The position numbers were made by a program, and so were the translations under genes. A stretch of DNA of 64,000 nt, taken from assembly GCF_007655135.1 (NCBI RefSeq), contig NC_045130.1, forward strand, positions 2,728,001 through 2,792,000, in the 5' to 3' direction. Position 1 is the stretch's first letter, and every line of letters begins with the position of its first letter. The notes under the pieces are model-generated. The model worked only from the letters and a program-made list of their open reading frames with translations. It was not told where the DNA came from and made no database searches. Below are positions 48,359-61,531 of this stretch, in pieces. This DNA is from Punica granatum. Lineage: Eukaryota; Streptophyta; Magnoliopsida; Myrtales; Lythraceae.

Positions 48359-49557
48359 AAGAAAGATAGGTTGAAATTACAAAGGGATGAGTGGTAGGTG
48401 GCCGCAGGGTTGGGCATGCCGCGATTCGATTTGGAAATCATGCTGAAACAAAAAACAAAATGCTTCAATAAAGTTCGAGATTACAAGTACAAACTATAAT
48501 CACTTTATGAGAAAAAATCGAATCAAATGTGACTCTCTTTTTTCTTTTTCTTCTTTTCGTTAAATTAATTTTTCCTTAAAAATATATTAAATTAGATGGA
48601 AATAATTGTGTTCAGCTCCATTGGACACAATTGTCATGAGTCAAACCGTAAAAAAAAAAAAGATTTTAGTTTAGTATTTTTCTTATTTCATTTTTCAATT
48701 TATCGAGTTATTTTACTTATCTTAGTGTATTTTAGTTTTTTTTTTCTGGAAAATAATTTAACTAAATTGGTTAGGTTCAGTGGACCATAATTATTCGGAT
48801 TGAATACAATAAATTATTATCGAATTTCTTTTTAGTTAAAAACCGCATTAAATTAGAGTCAGTTTGAGAGGTTCAACTCTTATTTGTTAGATTCAATTGG
48901 ACTCGTAGCTTAATTGGATTTTTTTTTTGTTTTCTTTTTACTGCCCTAGGTCCTACCCCAACATCGACCACGACCCCTTCGAATAGTGAAGATGAGAATC
49001 ACCATACTCATGTAAAATATTTGACTTTTTTTTTATCACAAAGTGATTAAGATTCGAATTTATCACTCGAATTTCATCATTTGTTTTTAGTTTGACACGA
49101 GCAAACCGAAGCGAACCATGCCCACCTCCAGGGCCCCCACATCACCCCATTCTAGCTATTTTATATCTCGTTGCTTTTTATTTGTGCTTTTCTTTTTATT
49201 TTTCAATTTATAAGTTTATGAAATGGACCTCAAATAAAATAGTAAAAGAGTTTCAGGGACCTTTTTTCGGTAATAGAGTTTTAGGGACTTTAAAAACAAA
49301 TAAAAAAGTTTTATAAGACTATTGTGAAAAATATTTCTTAAGGAAGATTATTATAGAAAATAGTTTAAAAAATAAGACTATATTGGAGAAGTGGTACATG
49401 GACGTCGCTGTCATACAGGGTCTGGGGGGCGGTCGGGGCGGGCCCCGCCACCGCGACACACGGGTTCCTTCCTCCTGAAGCTAGTTGGGTCAAGCGCGGG
49501 GCCCATGCATCCTTCTCTCTCTCCTCACTGAAACCACCGTAAGGTCAGTAACCAAAC

Positions 49558-49559
<2 letters not shown>
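46200..49559. other. Intergenic, with TA microsatellites
   Basis: No gene seen after the mutase 3' UTR. TA repeats occur at about 47874-47899 and 48321-48353. An open frame at 47586-47834 has no recognisable motif and no splice support. Confidence 0.45.

Positions 49560-49599
<40 letters not shown>
49560..49599. repeat. Poly-C tract, 40 bp
   Basis: Forty consecutive C ending two bases before the TATA-like box of the WD40 gene. Its length could be affected by base-calling or assembly error. Confidence 0.9.
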
Positions 49600-49601
<2 letters not shown>

Positions 49602-49607
49602 TATAAG
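49602..49607 (+). promoter_or_regulatory. TATA-like box of the WD40 gene
   Basis: TATAAG directly after the poly-C tract. A transcription start about 30 bp on would give a 5'-UTR exon ending near CGCCGCAG|GTACAG (about 49957), spliced to the acceptor ATTGCAG at 50067. Confidence 0.45.
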
Positions 49608-50071
49608 TAGACCGTCGGATCAGCCACCTTTGTCCTCCGGTTTTCGTTCATTCACTGCGCTGCGCGTCCCATCCATCAAAGCTCTCTCTAGACACTTCTC
49701 TTCCTTTCCCCCCACCTAAACCCTCCTCGAAGATCTCCCCTGTGCTCGATTCTCCTCCGTAACAGAATCTCACAGCCCATTTCGCCGCTTGTTTCCCGCG
49801 AAAACCTTCTCGCCTGCTCACGAATCGATTCCCTTTCCCACTCTCCGGTGATCCTTAAACCTCCCCGTGCTCTGCCCTTTTTGGCTCCGAAGAGCCCTCC
49901 GTGCTTTGATCGTCGTACTTCATCGACTAACTCCTTCGACAGACACCATCCGCCGCAGGTACAGTTTCCCCGCTTTCATCTCTTCTAGTGCTTTTGATCA
50001 TCCATTTTCGGTTTCATTTGTCCCTGTTTTTAACTCGTTGATTTTGGTGATCTGTCGAAAGATTGCAGGAG

Positions 50072-53000
50072 ATGGAACAGAACTACCGCGACGACGACCT
50101 CGAGTTTGTTGTTGATGACTTCTACGATGAATTCGAGGATGAAAACCCTTTTGAAGAGCCCGAATCACCTATTCGCACCGATTGCGACTCTGACTTCCGT
50201 GATGACTTCGAGTTGGTAAGCTTGTTATTGCTGCAGTGCTTTTGCATGCGTTCTTTTTCTTCCACTTTTGTTCTTCAGTCATATATATATAAATAAGAAG
50301 AGTGAAGGACAGTCAAATGTTAGTGGAGAATTCCAGTTGATTGATGTTTGTGTCCCTGATGTCTGTTGGTTGGGTCGAACATGACCTCTGCTGTTTGGTG
50401 GTTTTGGGTAATGCAGAGCAAGTCAAAGACTGATACATCTGCTTTTGAAGCGAGGAATGGAAAGGACATACAGGGAATACCTTGGGAGAGGATGAACTAC
50501 ACGAGAGATAAGTACCGCGAGAAACGATTGAAGCAGTACAAGAACTATGAGAGCCTCTCATCCTCCCGAGAGGAGCTCGCGAAGGTTGGCTGTTTAAGTC
50601 CGCCTTTTCTTTTTTTCTTCAGTTCTCATAATCGTACATTGCTCAAAAATCTTTCATTGATTAAGAAGTTACGTGTGTTTTTTTTCGTAGTTTGTTTCAG
50701 ATTTTCGTGGCTTTTTTATGTGTTTTCTTGTAGCAGAGGATATTTAGTGGAGGAGTATCTATTACTATTATTATTGTGCTTGCAAAAATTGATTAATCTA
50801 GAAGATTCATGATGGAATTAATTTATTAGTTTGAAAGTTGATTGCTTGTTGATGGAATCTCTTCACCACAACAAAAATGATATTTGTATAGTTGCATCTC
50901 ATATAGATGATCCTCTTTTTATAATTGACCCTCAATACTAATGGAGTATTATAAAAAAAATCTGATCCATATGAACTTTTCCATATGATCAAAACTTCAA
51001 AAAAATCCATGAGGAATCAACAGTCCTTTTTCTAATAAAATTGTATAATTCTTTTCCCTCATCTATTTTTTGTCGGAGTAATCGTAGCTCTTAATGTTCT
51101 TCTTGTCCTAAAATATTCTTAAGTCTTCTAGATTCTTGCTTCCCTGATCTTCTTTCTAAGATACTGTACTTCCTCTTTCACACACACAAGCGTGCGCATA
51201 TATACATATTTGGACAATTTTACCGAATATATTGTATGACAGGAGTGTTTACCAGTGGAGAAGGGGAACAACTTTTATGACTTCCACTTCAACACTAGGC
51301 TTGTCAAGTCCACAATCGTGCATTTTCAGGTAGAGAATTTACTCTTTTTTTTCCTTTAATTACCTAATGGTAAACTCATGGATCGACATGTCTCGTCGGT
51401 GAGTCACTGGTAAATTCATGCATTATACATGCATATTTTGTTCATAAAGCTACCTCCATAAATTCGAAGAAATAGTATGCAGATTTGATGCATCATCATT
51501 CCTCATTTATTATGCTTTTCTTCGGATGAATGTCTGCATCGTCATCTTTAACCTTTCCCTGAAGATGATTGTCCTTGCATTCTTTGCCTGTTCAAATCTG
51601 ATCGTTTGTCTTTCAAACGGAATGTACATGAAATAAGGCTGTCATGTGGAAATTCTTATATATAAAACAAAAAACAATCATTGCATGCCCTGCACATTTA
51701 ACAGACTTTGGCCTTTAGATTCTGTACGTTCTTCAATAAGGCGCTCTTAATATCTGTTTATATGCATATTACGTCTTCAAGTTTTGCAGGTTTATCAATT
51801 TGATATATTCTTTATGGATATCATGTGCTTCAGTAGCTCTGTGCTACAACTATTTGATGGAAGGTTTGGAGTTCACAGGTTTTCTACTGAATGTTAGGTT
51901 TTGGTAGATTGTTTAGATAATCGAAGATCAAGACATCATAATCAAGTGATGAACTTGTGTTGGGCTTTCAAATATGTCATAAACTTGGGAGACTGTTCAA
52001 CTGCATTTTATGGATTATTGTCCAATTATTTCAACTGACTTGTTTCATATTTTTGTTTTCATCTTCATGAATAATGCTTTTGGGGGAAAAAAAATAAAAA
52101 ATCTAGGTGTAGGTACATATAGGATAAGTAAATGACTGTCTTGTTGGAGAACTTATGATGACCACTTTTAGATACTGGTATAAAACGCACATGTTGTAGC
52201 TCTTGAAGAATTCTTTGCAACTTTTTATCTTTATTTTTAAAGAAGGCCAAACTAGAATTGTGCCTGGAACATAGTTTTTTTGAGACAATGTTTTTATATC
52301 TTTCTCAGCAATAAGTAGAGTTTCTTAGCATTTCTTTCAATTAGGCGCTTATAATTGCTGATGGTAAAGCTGTCATAATTTGAACTTTGAAGTAAGATAT
52401 TGCCTTGACCTTCTGAACCAAAAACTATTATGTGGAAGATTCGACCTGGGCTACCTGCTAGAGAATGCTTGGTTTATTTTGACTCCCAGTGGTAAGGTAC
52501 TGAATGCATCATGCTCTTGCTGTGGCTTTGGATTTTAGATTTCTTTTGGAAAGGACATCTAATCACGGAGAGTTTGCAAATGCTCTGTGCCATATGAATT
52601 GTTAATCGTAGGGAATATATAGACTCAATAACAGCTGTAGCAAAGTGCCGCATTTCTGATGACCTATACTCGAGATAACAAAATAGTAAATGGTAAGGTA
52701 ATTATTCTTCTAGCAGCAATAAGTCAACCTCACCAAATAGCTTAGATTGATGTGGAAACATAATGTGATTGGACAATGGATGAGGGACCATATTGGGGAA
52801 GCACTAAAGTTAATGTTTGATTGTTCATCAGACAAGTTTATGTTCACATTTGACGCATTTGTTGTTGCAAATTATTATGTGTTTTAACTCTCTGGCATTA
52901 GGAATGCTATACTTCTCTCTTTATTTCAGCTTTTAAAGCAAGGTGGAAGTTATATCTGAGCAGCTGGCACAGTAAGCAAACGGGTATATATGGTATGATA

Positions 53001-55241
53001 GGAAGTGTTTGATCACTGTAGAGGGGGCTGCATGACATTCTCCATCATTTCATTTGTCTGCCTTTTGGAGTTTGTGTTATTCCATTTGCATGAATTGTAT
53101 GATAACCTACTTACCAATGCATACTCTTCATTTCCACTCCAACGAGACCATCAGGTACTCGTTTGTATATGCTGAGTAGTTCTTAGTGGTAAATTCACTT
53201 AAAATCATTAATGGTGAACAACTTCCTTTAAGCGGCAGGTGGTCCAAAAAAATTCTGCATGCCTTGCTTTGTTTTCATTCACCGAGAGTTTGATATTTAC
53301 TGTAGTGACAAGCTACTGCATACCCCAAAATTGAGACTCTTGTACTACTAGAGGAGCCAAAAGAAAAAAAATTATAACAAAACAAAAAAGCGATTACTGC
53401 ATGAGACAAACTTTAAAATGGCCATGCTATAGTAAAACGCTTGTATTGAATTGTCATATGGAAGCTCAGTTTCACTGTTTTCTTTTGTCCTTCATTCAGC
53501 TGCGGAATCTTCTTTGGTCCACATCAAAGCATGATGTATACCTTATGCAAAACTACTCTGTAATGCATTGGTCATCATTGTTCAGAAGGAGCAAAGAGGT
53601 GCTAAATGTGGCCAGACCAATCACTGCCAATGTGGTATGTAGCTGATCCCTCACCCAATTTTTTGGTAAAGTTTGCTTTCCTTGCATTCATAAAATTTAA
53701 ACATTACCTTTGTTTTTAAAGCAGAGGAGGCCCAGCCTTCTGATGGAGACCCTCTCTAGAGTGCAAATAAGCACCATGGCTGTAAAAGACAACTTACTAG
53801 TTGCCGGAGGATTCCAAGGGGAACTCATATGCAAGGTAGTAATACTATAGTATTTTTAATTGTAGATCTGATCGTAAGACCTTTCCACCTGTCCCACTAA
53901 TGTATTTGTTATTCATTGGCCAGTTCCTTGATCAACCTGATGTTGCATTCTGCACCAAAGTAACAGCAGAGGAGAATGCTATCACTAATTCTGTGGACAT
54001 ATATCGTAGCCCAATGTGAGAATTCTGTCCATATATCTTTTTGCGCATAATTCCTTCACTTCCCTTCAGTCATTTAAATCAATGGTCCTTTTCTTGTCCA
54101 GGGGTTCTTTGAGGGTCTTGGCTGCAAACAATGATGCCCGAATCAGAATTTTTGACACTCAGAAATTTGCTTGCCTAAGTAACTTCAACTTCGGTTGGTC
54201 TGTAAATGTGAGTGCTTGAGGAACGTAGTTACCTTATTGACATGCTGTTAGGTATTTGATACTTGTGATATTTTCTGACTTCTCATGGTTTAATTTCTCA
54301 GAACGCCTCTGCTAGTCCAGATGGTAAACTCCTTGCAGTGCTCGGGGACTGTGAAAATTGCCTGATAGCTGATGCTCAATCTGGCAAAGTAAGTTGCTGA
54401 TTGTAGATTTTTACTGAAAAATCTGTTTAATTACCTCTTCTATTTCCAGATTGACTTTTGAATTATATTTGTAGTTGCTCTCCCCTCGATTGGAAATTTT
54501 TGCCTTTTCTTCTTGGGGGAGTGGAGAGTTTACTCTTTTAACATATCGAACATCTACACAAAAAAGATAGCGCTGATAGTCTTCATCCCAAAATAACAAA
54601 TTTGGGTGAACCAATTTATAACCAGACGGTTTCTAGAGAAAGGATTTTTGGAGAAACGTTTTAAGATGAAACATTTGCGATCAAAATTTTTTTTTTCTCC
54701 AAAAACAAGTTTGGCCTCTCCTTTTTGTAAGAGCTGTGAGCATTCCGCGAGTCATTGTATGGATTCTGCTTCAACTCTTTATTAGTTCTGCAATTAAGTT
54801 TTTTAACTTCTGAAATTAAAACTGCAGACGGTCAGCACCTTAAAGGGGCACTTGGATTACTCCTTTGCATCAGCTTGGCACCCCGATGGTCGAATCCTTG
54901 CCACGGGGAACCAAGACACGACCTGCCGATTGTGGGACATTAGGAACCCGTCCCAGTCCATAGCCGTCCTAAAGGGGCGAATGGGAGCCATCAGGGCCCT
55001 CAAGTTCACATCCGATGGCAGGTTCATGGCCATGGCGGAGCCCGCGGACTTTGTTCACATCTTTGACGCTCAATCAGGCTACTCTAAGTCTCAAGAGATC
55101 GACCTCTTTGGCGAGATTGCAGGGATATCCTTCAGTCCTGACACGGAGTCTCTCTTCGTTGGGGTAGCAGACCGAACTTATGGCAGCTTGTTGGAGTTAA
55201 ACAGGAGGCACTGCAACCGATATTTGGACGCAATGATCTAG
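50072..55241 (+). CDS. WD40-repeat protein (plant/yeast C2A9.03-like family)
   Basis: Nine coding exons: 50072-50215, 50417-50584, 51243-51329, 53500-53634, 53725-53835, 53924-54015, 54102-54207, 54302-54388 and 54828-55241, giving 447 aa. All phases agree. The N-terminus is strongly acidic (residues 1-48, DDDLEFVVDDFYDEFEDENP). A conserved stretch follows: IPWERMNYTRDKYREKRLKQ and YKNYESLSS. WD40 blades fill the C-terminal two thirds. The clearest is GH(317-318)...HPDGRILATGNQDTTCRLWD ending W346-D347; others include ASPDGKLLAVLGDCENCLIA and FTSDGRFMAMAEPADFVHIF. Intron 3 is unusually long (2.17 kb). The family is conserved in plants and fungi but poorly characterised. The propeller presumably acts as a protein-binding scaffold. 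Confidence 0.92.
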
Positions 55242-55885
55242 TCGTGCTCATTGAGCAAAATTGTCGATGCGGAATTGTAGATAAATATAGGACAAAGGTA
55301 TTGTTTTGAGAGTGTATATATCTCGATATAAGGTTTGTAGAAGCAGCTTAGTACTGATGTTGGAGGACGTTAACTAATGTCCCTTTGGTTGGTTTGGAGA
55401 GTATTAGTGGCCAAAAGATCTTTTGCTGATTTTGGAGAGCAGATCATTGGTAACCTCAAATAGTTGGCCTTTTTTAAGGTTTGTTTTGCTCTTCGCGTAC
55501 GTGAGGACCTGAAGACCCTGCGTGCAATTTGTTTATATTAGATTGGACTTGTGGTCAATTATTTTATGAAGATTTTTTTTTTCCTTTTTAGTTGAACAAT
55601 AGTATCATAGACATTTTGTTGCTTTCATAACAAATTTCTTACCCGATGAGGGACATGGACGTGCATATGGTGATATAATCGGGTTGGATGAGCCCCTCTC
55701 TGTTCTATTTCTACTAGTGAATAGGATGTCGAGCAGTGTCGTGTCGACTATTACTGAAGTTGGACCGTGTCAATGGAATTGTGAAAGTTGGGTCGTCATT
55801 ATAGTTGAAAAATGTAAAGCCTAGTAGGTGACCAACCACCAGTCGGTAAGTTGCAAATAGCGTGCCGACCTTACTTGCAAATAGT

Positions 55886-56058
55886 GGGCCCGTTTGATTT
55901 CGATTTTAGAATTATGATTTTGATTTTAATTTTATCCACTACACAGTAAAAGTACACGTTTTTCAAATTAAATTTATAATATTATCTTATTTGTCTTTTT
56001 TATAATTAAAATCAAAATTAAAATCAAAGTTACTTTAATTTCGAAACTAAACGCCTCC
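55886..56058. mobile_element. Short MITE with inverted GGGCCCGTTT-type ends
   Basis: The left end GGGCCCGTTTGATTTCGA pairs with the right end, which reads GGAGGCGTTTAGTTTCGA in reverse complement. The interior is AT-rich with paired ATTTTAATTTTGATTTT-like text. The ends are typical of common plant MITE groups. No target-site duplication identified. Confidence 0.65.
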
Positions 56059-56654
56059 TGAAATTCTCTCTCAGCCTAGAGATAAGAAGATACGGTTGGC
56101 AATTGAATTATTTACTTCATCGAAAGGGATGGGAATATCCAGATATCATAACACAGTTAAGTGGAACAGCTGATAATGGTGGCGTTCCTGTCGCATCTAT
56201 GATCTACCAATCAAAGATTGACTTCGTTATTTGGGGTTGTTTAACGGCACCTGGAAACCCCCGACTCGAAACATCACTTTCTCTTAAAGTCTTTATAGAC
56301 GAGTCTATCCACTGAAAATAATACTACGAAGTGCGGCGTGTGTTAGCTAAGTTCCAATACTCGGTTCGAAGAATCTCTTCGAGAGGAAGACAAGCACCTT
56401 TATGGTGTTATACATCGGGGTTTGGTCCATACGAGAGTCTCTTGCAGGTTGAGGGCCATGCCCACGTCCTATTCCTCATATAAAGCAAACGTATCGTTTT
56501 GTTTCTTAAGTTGACAAGAGCAAGGAACATTGTCTTGTTACAACTGTTTGAAAAGAATATTGATATTTATGTGATAACAATAGTCAAAATCTCTCCACGA
56601 AAAAAAAAATCTAGAAAATATCCTAACTATTTATCTTTTTTATATTCTTAAAAG

Positions 56655-56785
56655 AAGGGTTTAAGTCATTGCATGTTGACTTAGAAGTTACAGGTTTGAT
56701 ATTTAGTGAGATCACCTGTATCTATTTATTAGTTAGCTATGATTTCTTTTTTATTATACTAGACATTAAGCCTCATTTGTAATCG
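56655..56785 (+). mobile_element. SINE-like element, candidate copy 2
   Basis: B-box-like GTTACAGGTTTGATATTTAG (about 56688) is followed by CTGTATCTATTTATTAGTTA, GATTTC and ATACTAGACATTAAGCC. It shares this tail with the copies at 4030-4165 and 59270-59400. Confidence 0.35.
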
Positions 56786-59269
56786 AAAAAAAATTTTCCA
56801 AAGCCCACCTTCTAGCCCACGTTGATTCTTGTAATCATTGCAATATTTATGCTGATCTGTTCAGGAAAATGACATGCACATATTCATAAAATAATAATAA
56901 TGTGAGTTAATTCAAGTGGTTCCGCGCTTGTTCTCCTTGATAAAATCTTGAGTTAGAATTTTGTGAATGGAGAAAATATACTCTATGAGAGTTTTATCCT
57001 TTAATGAACTAATTCAGATTGATTGGATTAATCGGATCCCATTAGAGTTTCGAATACCAGTATTAAAAAAAATTAAAAAGAAGGAAGAAAATGACGTGCA
57101 CAATACCATTTCAAATTCGACATTAATTGTCATGGTGGGCCCATATTTTTTTCTGAGCCTATCTTTTAACTGGTCTAGCCTGATGGACATAATATTTTTT
57201 CTGGGCCTACCTTTAGATTGGTCTAGCCCGATGGGCCTAAACAGTGAACTAGCAAAGCGAGCCCATATGGAAGCAATATCTGCTGACAAACAAGTGCCGA
57301 GTTGTCAATTCCTAACCAGGCTGGGCTTGATTTCTTTTCTGTTCCTCGCACGTCCTGTTGAGGCCATAGATTGACCAGCTTCCCCTGGCAATTTATGAAG
57401 GAGAAGCTCCAGTGGCTTTTTCAGTAGACGTTTTAGGGGGTTGAAAAAAAAAAATGATAGCTGATCATCAGGCTTCAGTCGAATGCGTGGAAGCCTATCT
57501 TTTCAACTCGTGCAAATCTTCTCTTGAAATGGCATTTTCGGGCTGCTTTGTATCACGGGCCAGTCCGTTCCTTATCGATTCGATTGCGCAGCAAAGAATG
57601 TGATTTGGTAACGTAAACGTTTACCAGCTCAACAGCTCATACATCTTTGTTATTATTGATCAACACTTAGCTTAGTAAAGTAAAGAGGCTTAATTTTGAA
57701 TGGATAAATGTCCCATGTGCGGTGGAGTGGTGAAGGAAATATGTTTTGTATTGTAATGAATTTTGACGTCGCGTGCGTGTTCGTGTTTTCGGCGTGTACT
57801 TTGATATCTGTAAACTCAACGGGTCATAACTAATCCAGTTCGAGCCTGATCGGTCCACTAAGGGATAAAGCTCTCCTCATCAAGAATTTTTTTTCATTTA
57901 CAAGGCTCAAACTTTAAGGGGAATAAGTGTCGAATTGCTTAAACCAACTCTTAATGGCGCGTGCGTGTTTGATTTGAGTTAATGTAAATCGGTTGAGAAG
58001 ATGATGGGTTGGATTGGATCATATCACTTATTAATCCAAAAAATGGATTCTTCTACCGACCAAAAGATGAAAGTGAAACCTCCGATCCCAAGGGGCGCGA
58101 TATGCTTTCACGCATGGTCGCGAGAAGCATGTGATATGAGTAAAATTGACGCGGGTATGTTCGTGAAAAGGAGCAGGAAATTCGTGATGATGATGACATG
58201 ATCTTCTTTCTCATTTTCATAGTAACCTGTAACGCTCGTCAATATATGCATGGTTTCTTTCTCGTTGCCATCATTAAGCCATAAAATTCAACATCAATAG
58301 ATCATCGGAGAACCGATATTGCAATTTTAACGCGATTGCGATCATTGTTTCAGCACTAGCTCGCATGTTGCCCAGAGGAAACGGAAATGCATGGAAGATG
58401 AAGTACCGCGATTATAAGGAATAAAAGCTCGGGCGAGGTTAACCTTTCTCTAATATCAGTCGATATTTTTCAGACGATGCTCTAAAGGCACAATATTCCT
58501 CGTGAAAACACCTGAAAATTAAACAAAATTTCGCAGTCTCTTTCTCGCACTTTTAGCTGTAAAGATATTCGAATTACGAAAGTCTTACCTTGTCGTATGA
58601 AGATCAAATTTGATAACCTCAACCAAATCAAAGATGATATCTGACCAACAATGACATGAAACTGCCTCCTTAAAGAAGACAACGATTTTTGTTTTTCCTC
58701 ATTCAATCAATTGTTGGCATCTGTTCTCCGAGCTGTACAGTTCATCTAGAAAATCGCATTCCCACCAAATTTCATCAAGACTCGGAAAATTCCCAACGAA
58801 ATGAAGAATTATCACCTCAACCACCTCCTACAGGCGTTTCCAAATAGAGTTTTCCGACGAATAAATATTCGAATTGCCCGGCAACGACCCATACCCTGCC
58901 GGAAAAATAAAAGTTCGAAATATTTCACCCATTTATGAGAAGTAAGAATTCACCCAATCACCTCTTTGTATATTTTTCCAATTTTTTCAAAACCTTGAAA
59001 AGCTTTTTCCTGTTTCCAATCAATAATATGCGAAAAAGGGTAAGAGAAAATAATGTTCAGTGGTTAGTATTTGATTTCACTTTTACCTAATAAAGTTTTC
59101 CTGGAAAAAAAGCAAATTACCAAATAAATAATTGAATTTCTGGTCCCCACGAACGTACTGTTGTTACTATCGCGCATGCTTGCCAATTTGGTAATGGTGC
59201 CCCCACAATATTCCAAACTTAATGAAGGAAACACATATGTTATGAATTTGATTTCGGTTATAAATGAGA

Positions 59270-59400
59270 TCCAAGGCTCAATACAATGAAAGAAAAACCT
59301 AAATAACTAATAAATGGGGTACGAGTAGTCTCATTAAGTATCGAACATGCGAACCTCTAGATTAATAGGCGATGGCGTATGTTACTACGCCACGGCCTCT
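59270..59400 (-). mobile_element. SINE-like element, candidate copy 3
   Basis: The minus strand starts GAGGCCGTGGCGTAGTAACA (A-box-like), then AGAGGTTCGCATGTTCGATA (B-box-like), then CCCCATTTATTAGTTATTTA and a TTGAGCC tail. Order and spacing fit a tRNA-derived SINE. It is related to copies 1 and 2. Confidence 0.4.
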
Positions 59401-59700
59401 TTTGATTTTGATGTATCGATATGGTCAAAGATTTCGTTCAAAACATATATATACCCGTGATTTGGCTGTAAGGGACTAGGAAACATAAAACATGTAGCAT
59501 TCCCATGTCCGCAAGGAAATACATATACTTGGCGTTCAAAAACGAAAAATTGATAATTTCGTGGATGACATTCATGATAAATAAGATCTTGTTTCTTTTA
59601 CTTGCAAGAATTATATGGATGTAACAGCCTATAATTCATGCTGACGACATCACATTGATAATGTATAACGTGTACGTACTATCTAGCTTCAGATGTGACT

Positions 59701-59722
59701 ACACACACACACACACACACAC
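59701..59722. repeat. (AC)n microsatellite
   Basis: Eleven uninterrupted AC units. Confidence 0.9.
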
Positions 59723-61531
59723 ATAATCGACGATCAATTATCGAAGGAGCTAAAGTTCTCATATGCATCTATTCTCAGCATGATCTCTGCACTGCAAGTG
59801 TTAGAATATATAATGTCGATCGGAATGCAATATAATGCTGTTTGTCTTGTAATGTACTATAGCGAATTCCAGCCAAAAAATTCTACGGCTCGGTTCTAAT
59901 TTGCCCCATTTTTTGTTGCCGATTGATTTTCCTTTACAGCTGCCTATGAGCCTTCGGGTTCCCCTCGTAAAAGAGGAAAGATCTCCCACATAAAGTAATC
60001 GTGCAGCTCTCCTTAATTTTAGGAATTGTTTCGAGCTTCACATCCTAAAACCAGTTGTCATATCGAAATAGAGTGCATAATAAGCCTTTAAATTTCGAAC
60101 TCACTACATATATGCAGATCAAAAGTTTGCTTTTGTGTAGTCAATCTCAAAGTCGAAGTTACGAGAGCTAGGCATGTCAAATGTTACACCCCGAAGATGT
60201 GAACCAATAATTTCAACTTAGATATTTATAGCAAAATTTACTGCTCGGCAACGTCCAAAAAAGAGCAATGTTCCAATTCTTCACTGACTCATAAGCCCTA
60301 ATAACATGAATATGAACTGATGCTTTGCTACAAGGTACACCATTTTCTTAACTTGGAAACCATCCGCTTTGCCTTGATTATTAAGTGATGCTTTGAAGCT
60401 GATTGGATATCTTTTATGTACAGTTGTATAAAGTTGTATTGTCTCCATCGCTTTGCCCACAAGCTACGTACGTTCCACTTCTTCTTCTTCTTCTTCTTTT
60501 TCTTTTTTGCTAACTCGAGCTGTATAAACTTCGCCCGACTAATTCTCGGGGCTCTGGAAACCCCCGGCGACGCACATAGTAGATAATCATGCCAAAGGCG
60601 CTCCAGTGACTCTAAACGGATTCGAATCCGAGATCGAATGTAAATTTAAGTGCACCTTAATTATTAGGCCAAACCCCTTGAATTTACTTATATTCCACTT
60701 CATTCGTTCTTTGCCCTTTACCCCCATTATTCGATATTTTCCTCCTATCGGAAGCAAAAGTTTGTCCCCTCATTGGCTGAAGCAGTTGACTTTGACCCGA
60801 TAATTGTTATATCATTTCATCTCGAGAAAATAGCGGTGATGTATAACTCCCGGTTGTACTTCGCATATTTTCTCGATTAAGCTAATCCATAGAAAGAACT
60901 CTTAATCATCACTTCTTCGATCTTCAATGCGTAACATAATATTCAGAAGTCTAATAAATTTCGACTTATTTAGTTCGATCCGGATCAGTATACTAAGAAA
61001 CAATAGTCTCATAGTATGAATTTTTTTTCATTCGCAAAACTCAAACTTGAAATATAATTTAAGAAAAATAAACGTCGAACTATTTTAACCAATTCATAGT
61101 GATCATAATCATCACTTTTACCAGCTACTTCAACATTGAACTTGGAGTTGCTCGTGTTATATTAACAAGTTTGAGGAGGGACAAGCGCGGTTGAATATGT
61201 TTTTTGGACATGCATCGTAGAGGCATCTTCCCAATTTGTGCTCCTCGTTTTCCATCGTAAAAAAATATACTCATCCGTAATATATCATTATTATTTAGTA
61301 TAATATTTTAGGGGACAAGTGGGAAAATAAAAATGTGCGAAGTTGTACCCTGAGAATAAATGATGTCACGTGCTCAACCAATAAAAACAGAGTTTTTGTC
61401 TCACGTGATGTCCCAAAGTCTCCGTACTTTTTGAGTATTTTCTTCTTCTTTTTTTTATCGGGTGCATTAATATACGTGGACTAATTTAAATGTTATTTCT
61501 GATTTATTCTACTTAATGCCATGGCAATGCG

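Larger units (their letters stand above)
55500..57500. other. Intergenic with small repeats
   Basis: Contains a MITE (55886-56058), a SINE-like copy (56655-56785) and a short tandem duplication of about 50 bp at 57138-57238. In the duplication, phrases CTGAGCCTATCTTTTAACTGGTCTAGCC and its partner are similar. The 135-codon frame at 56967-57374 overlaps this repeat and has no recognised motif, so I do not call it a gene. Confidence 0.45.
57500..61530. other. Intergenic, no gene seen
   Basis: Apart from the SINE-like copy, an (AC)n microsatellite (59701-59722) and a (TTC)n run (about 60478-60500), no feature is supported. Around 61365-61418, two CACGTG motifs lie about 40 bp apart, which could be G-boxes, but no promoter was recognised. 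Confidence 0.4.

Noticed and set aside
56967..57374. 135-codon frame as a gene
   Set aside because: It contains a short tandem duplication, has no recognised motif, and lacks splice or promoter support.
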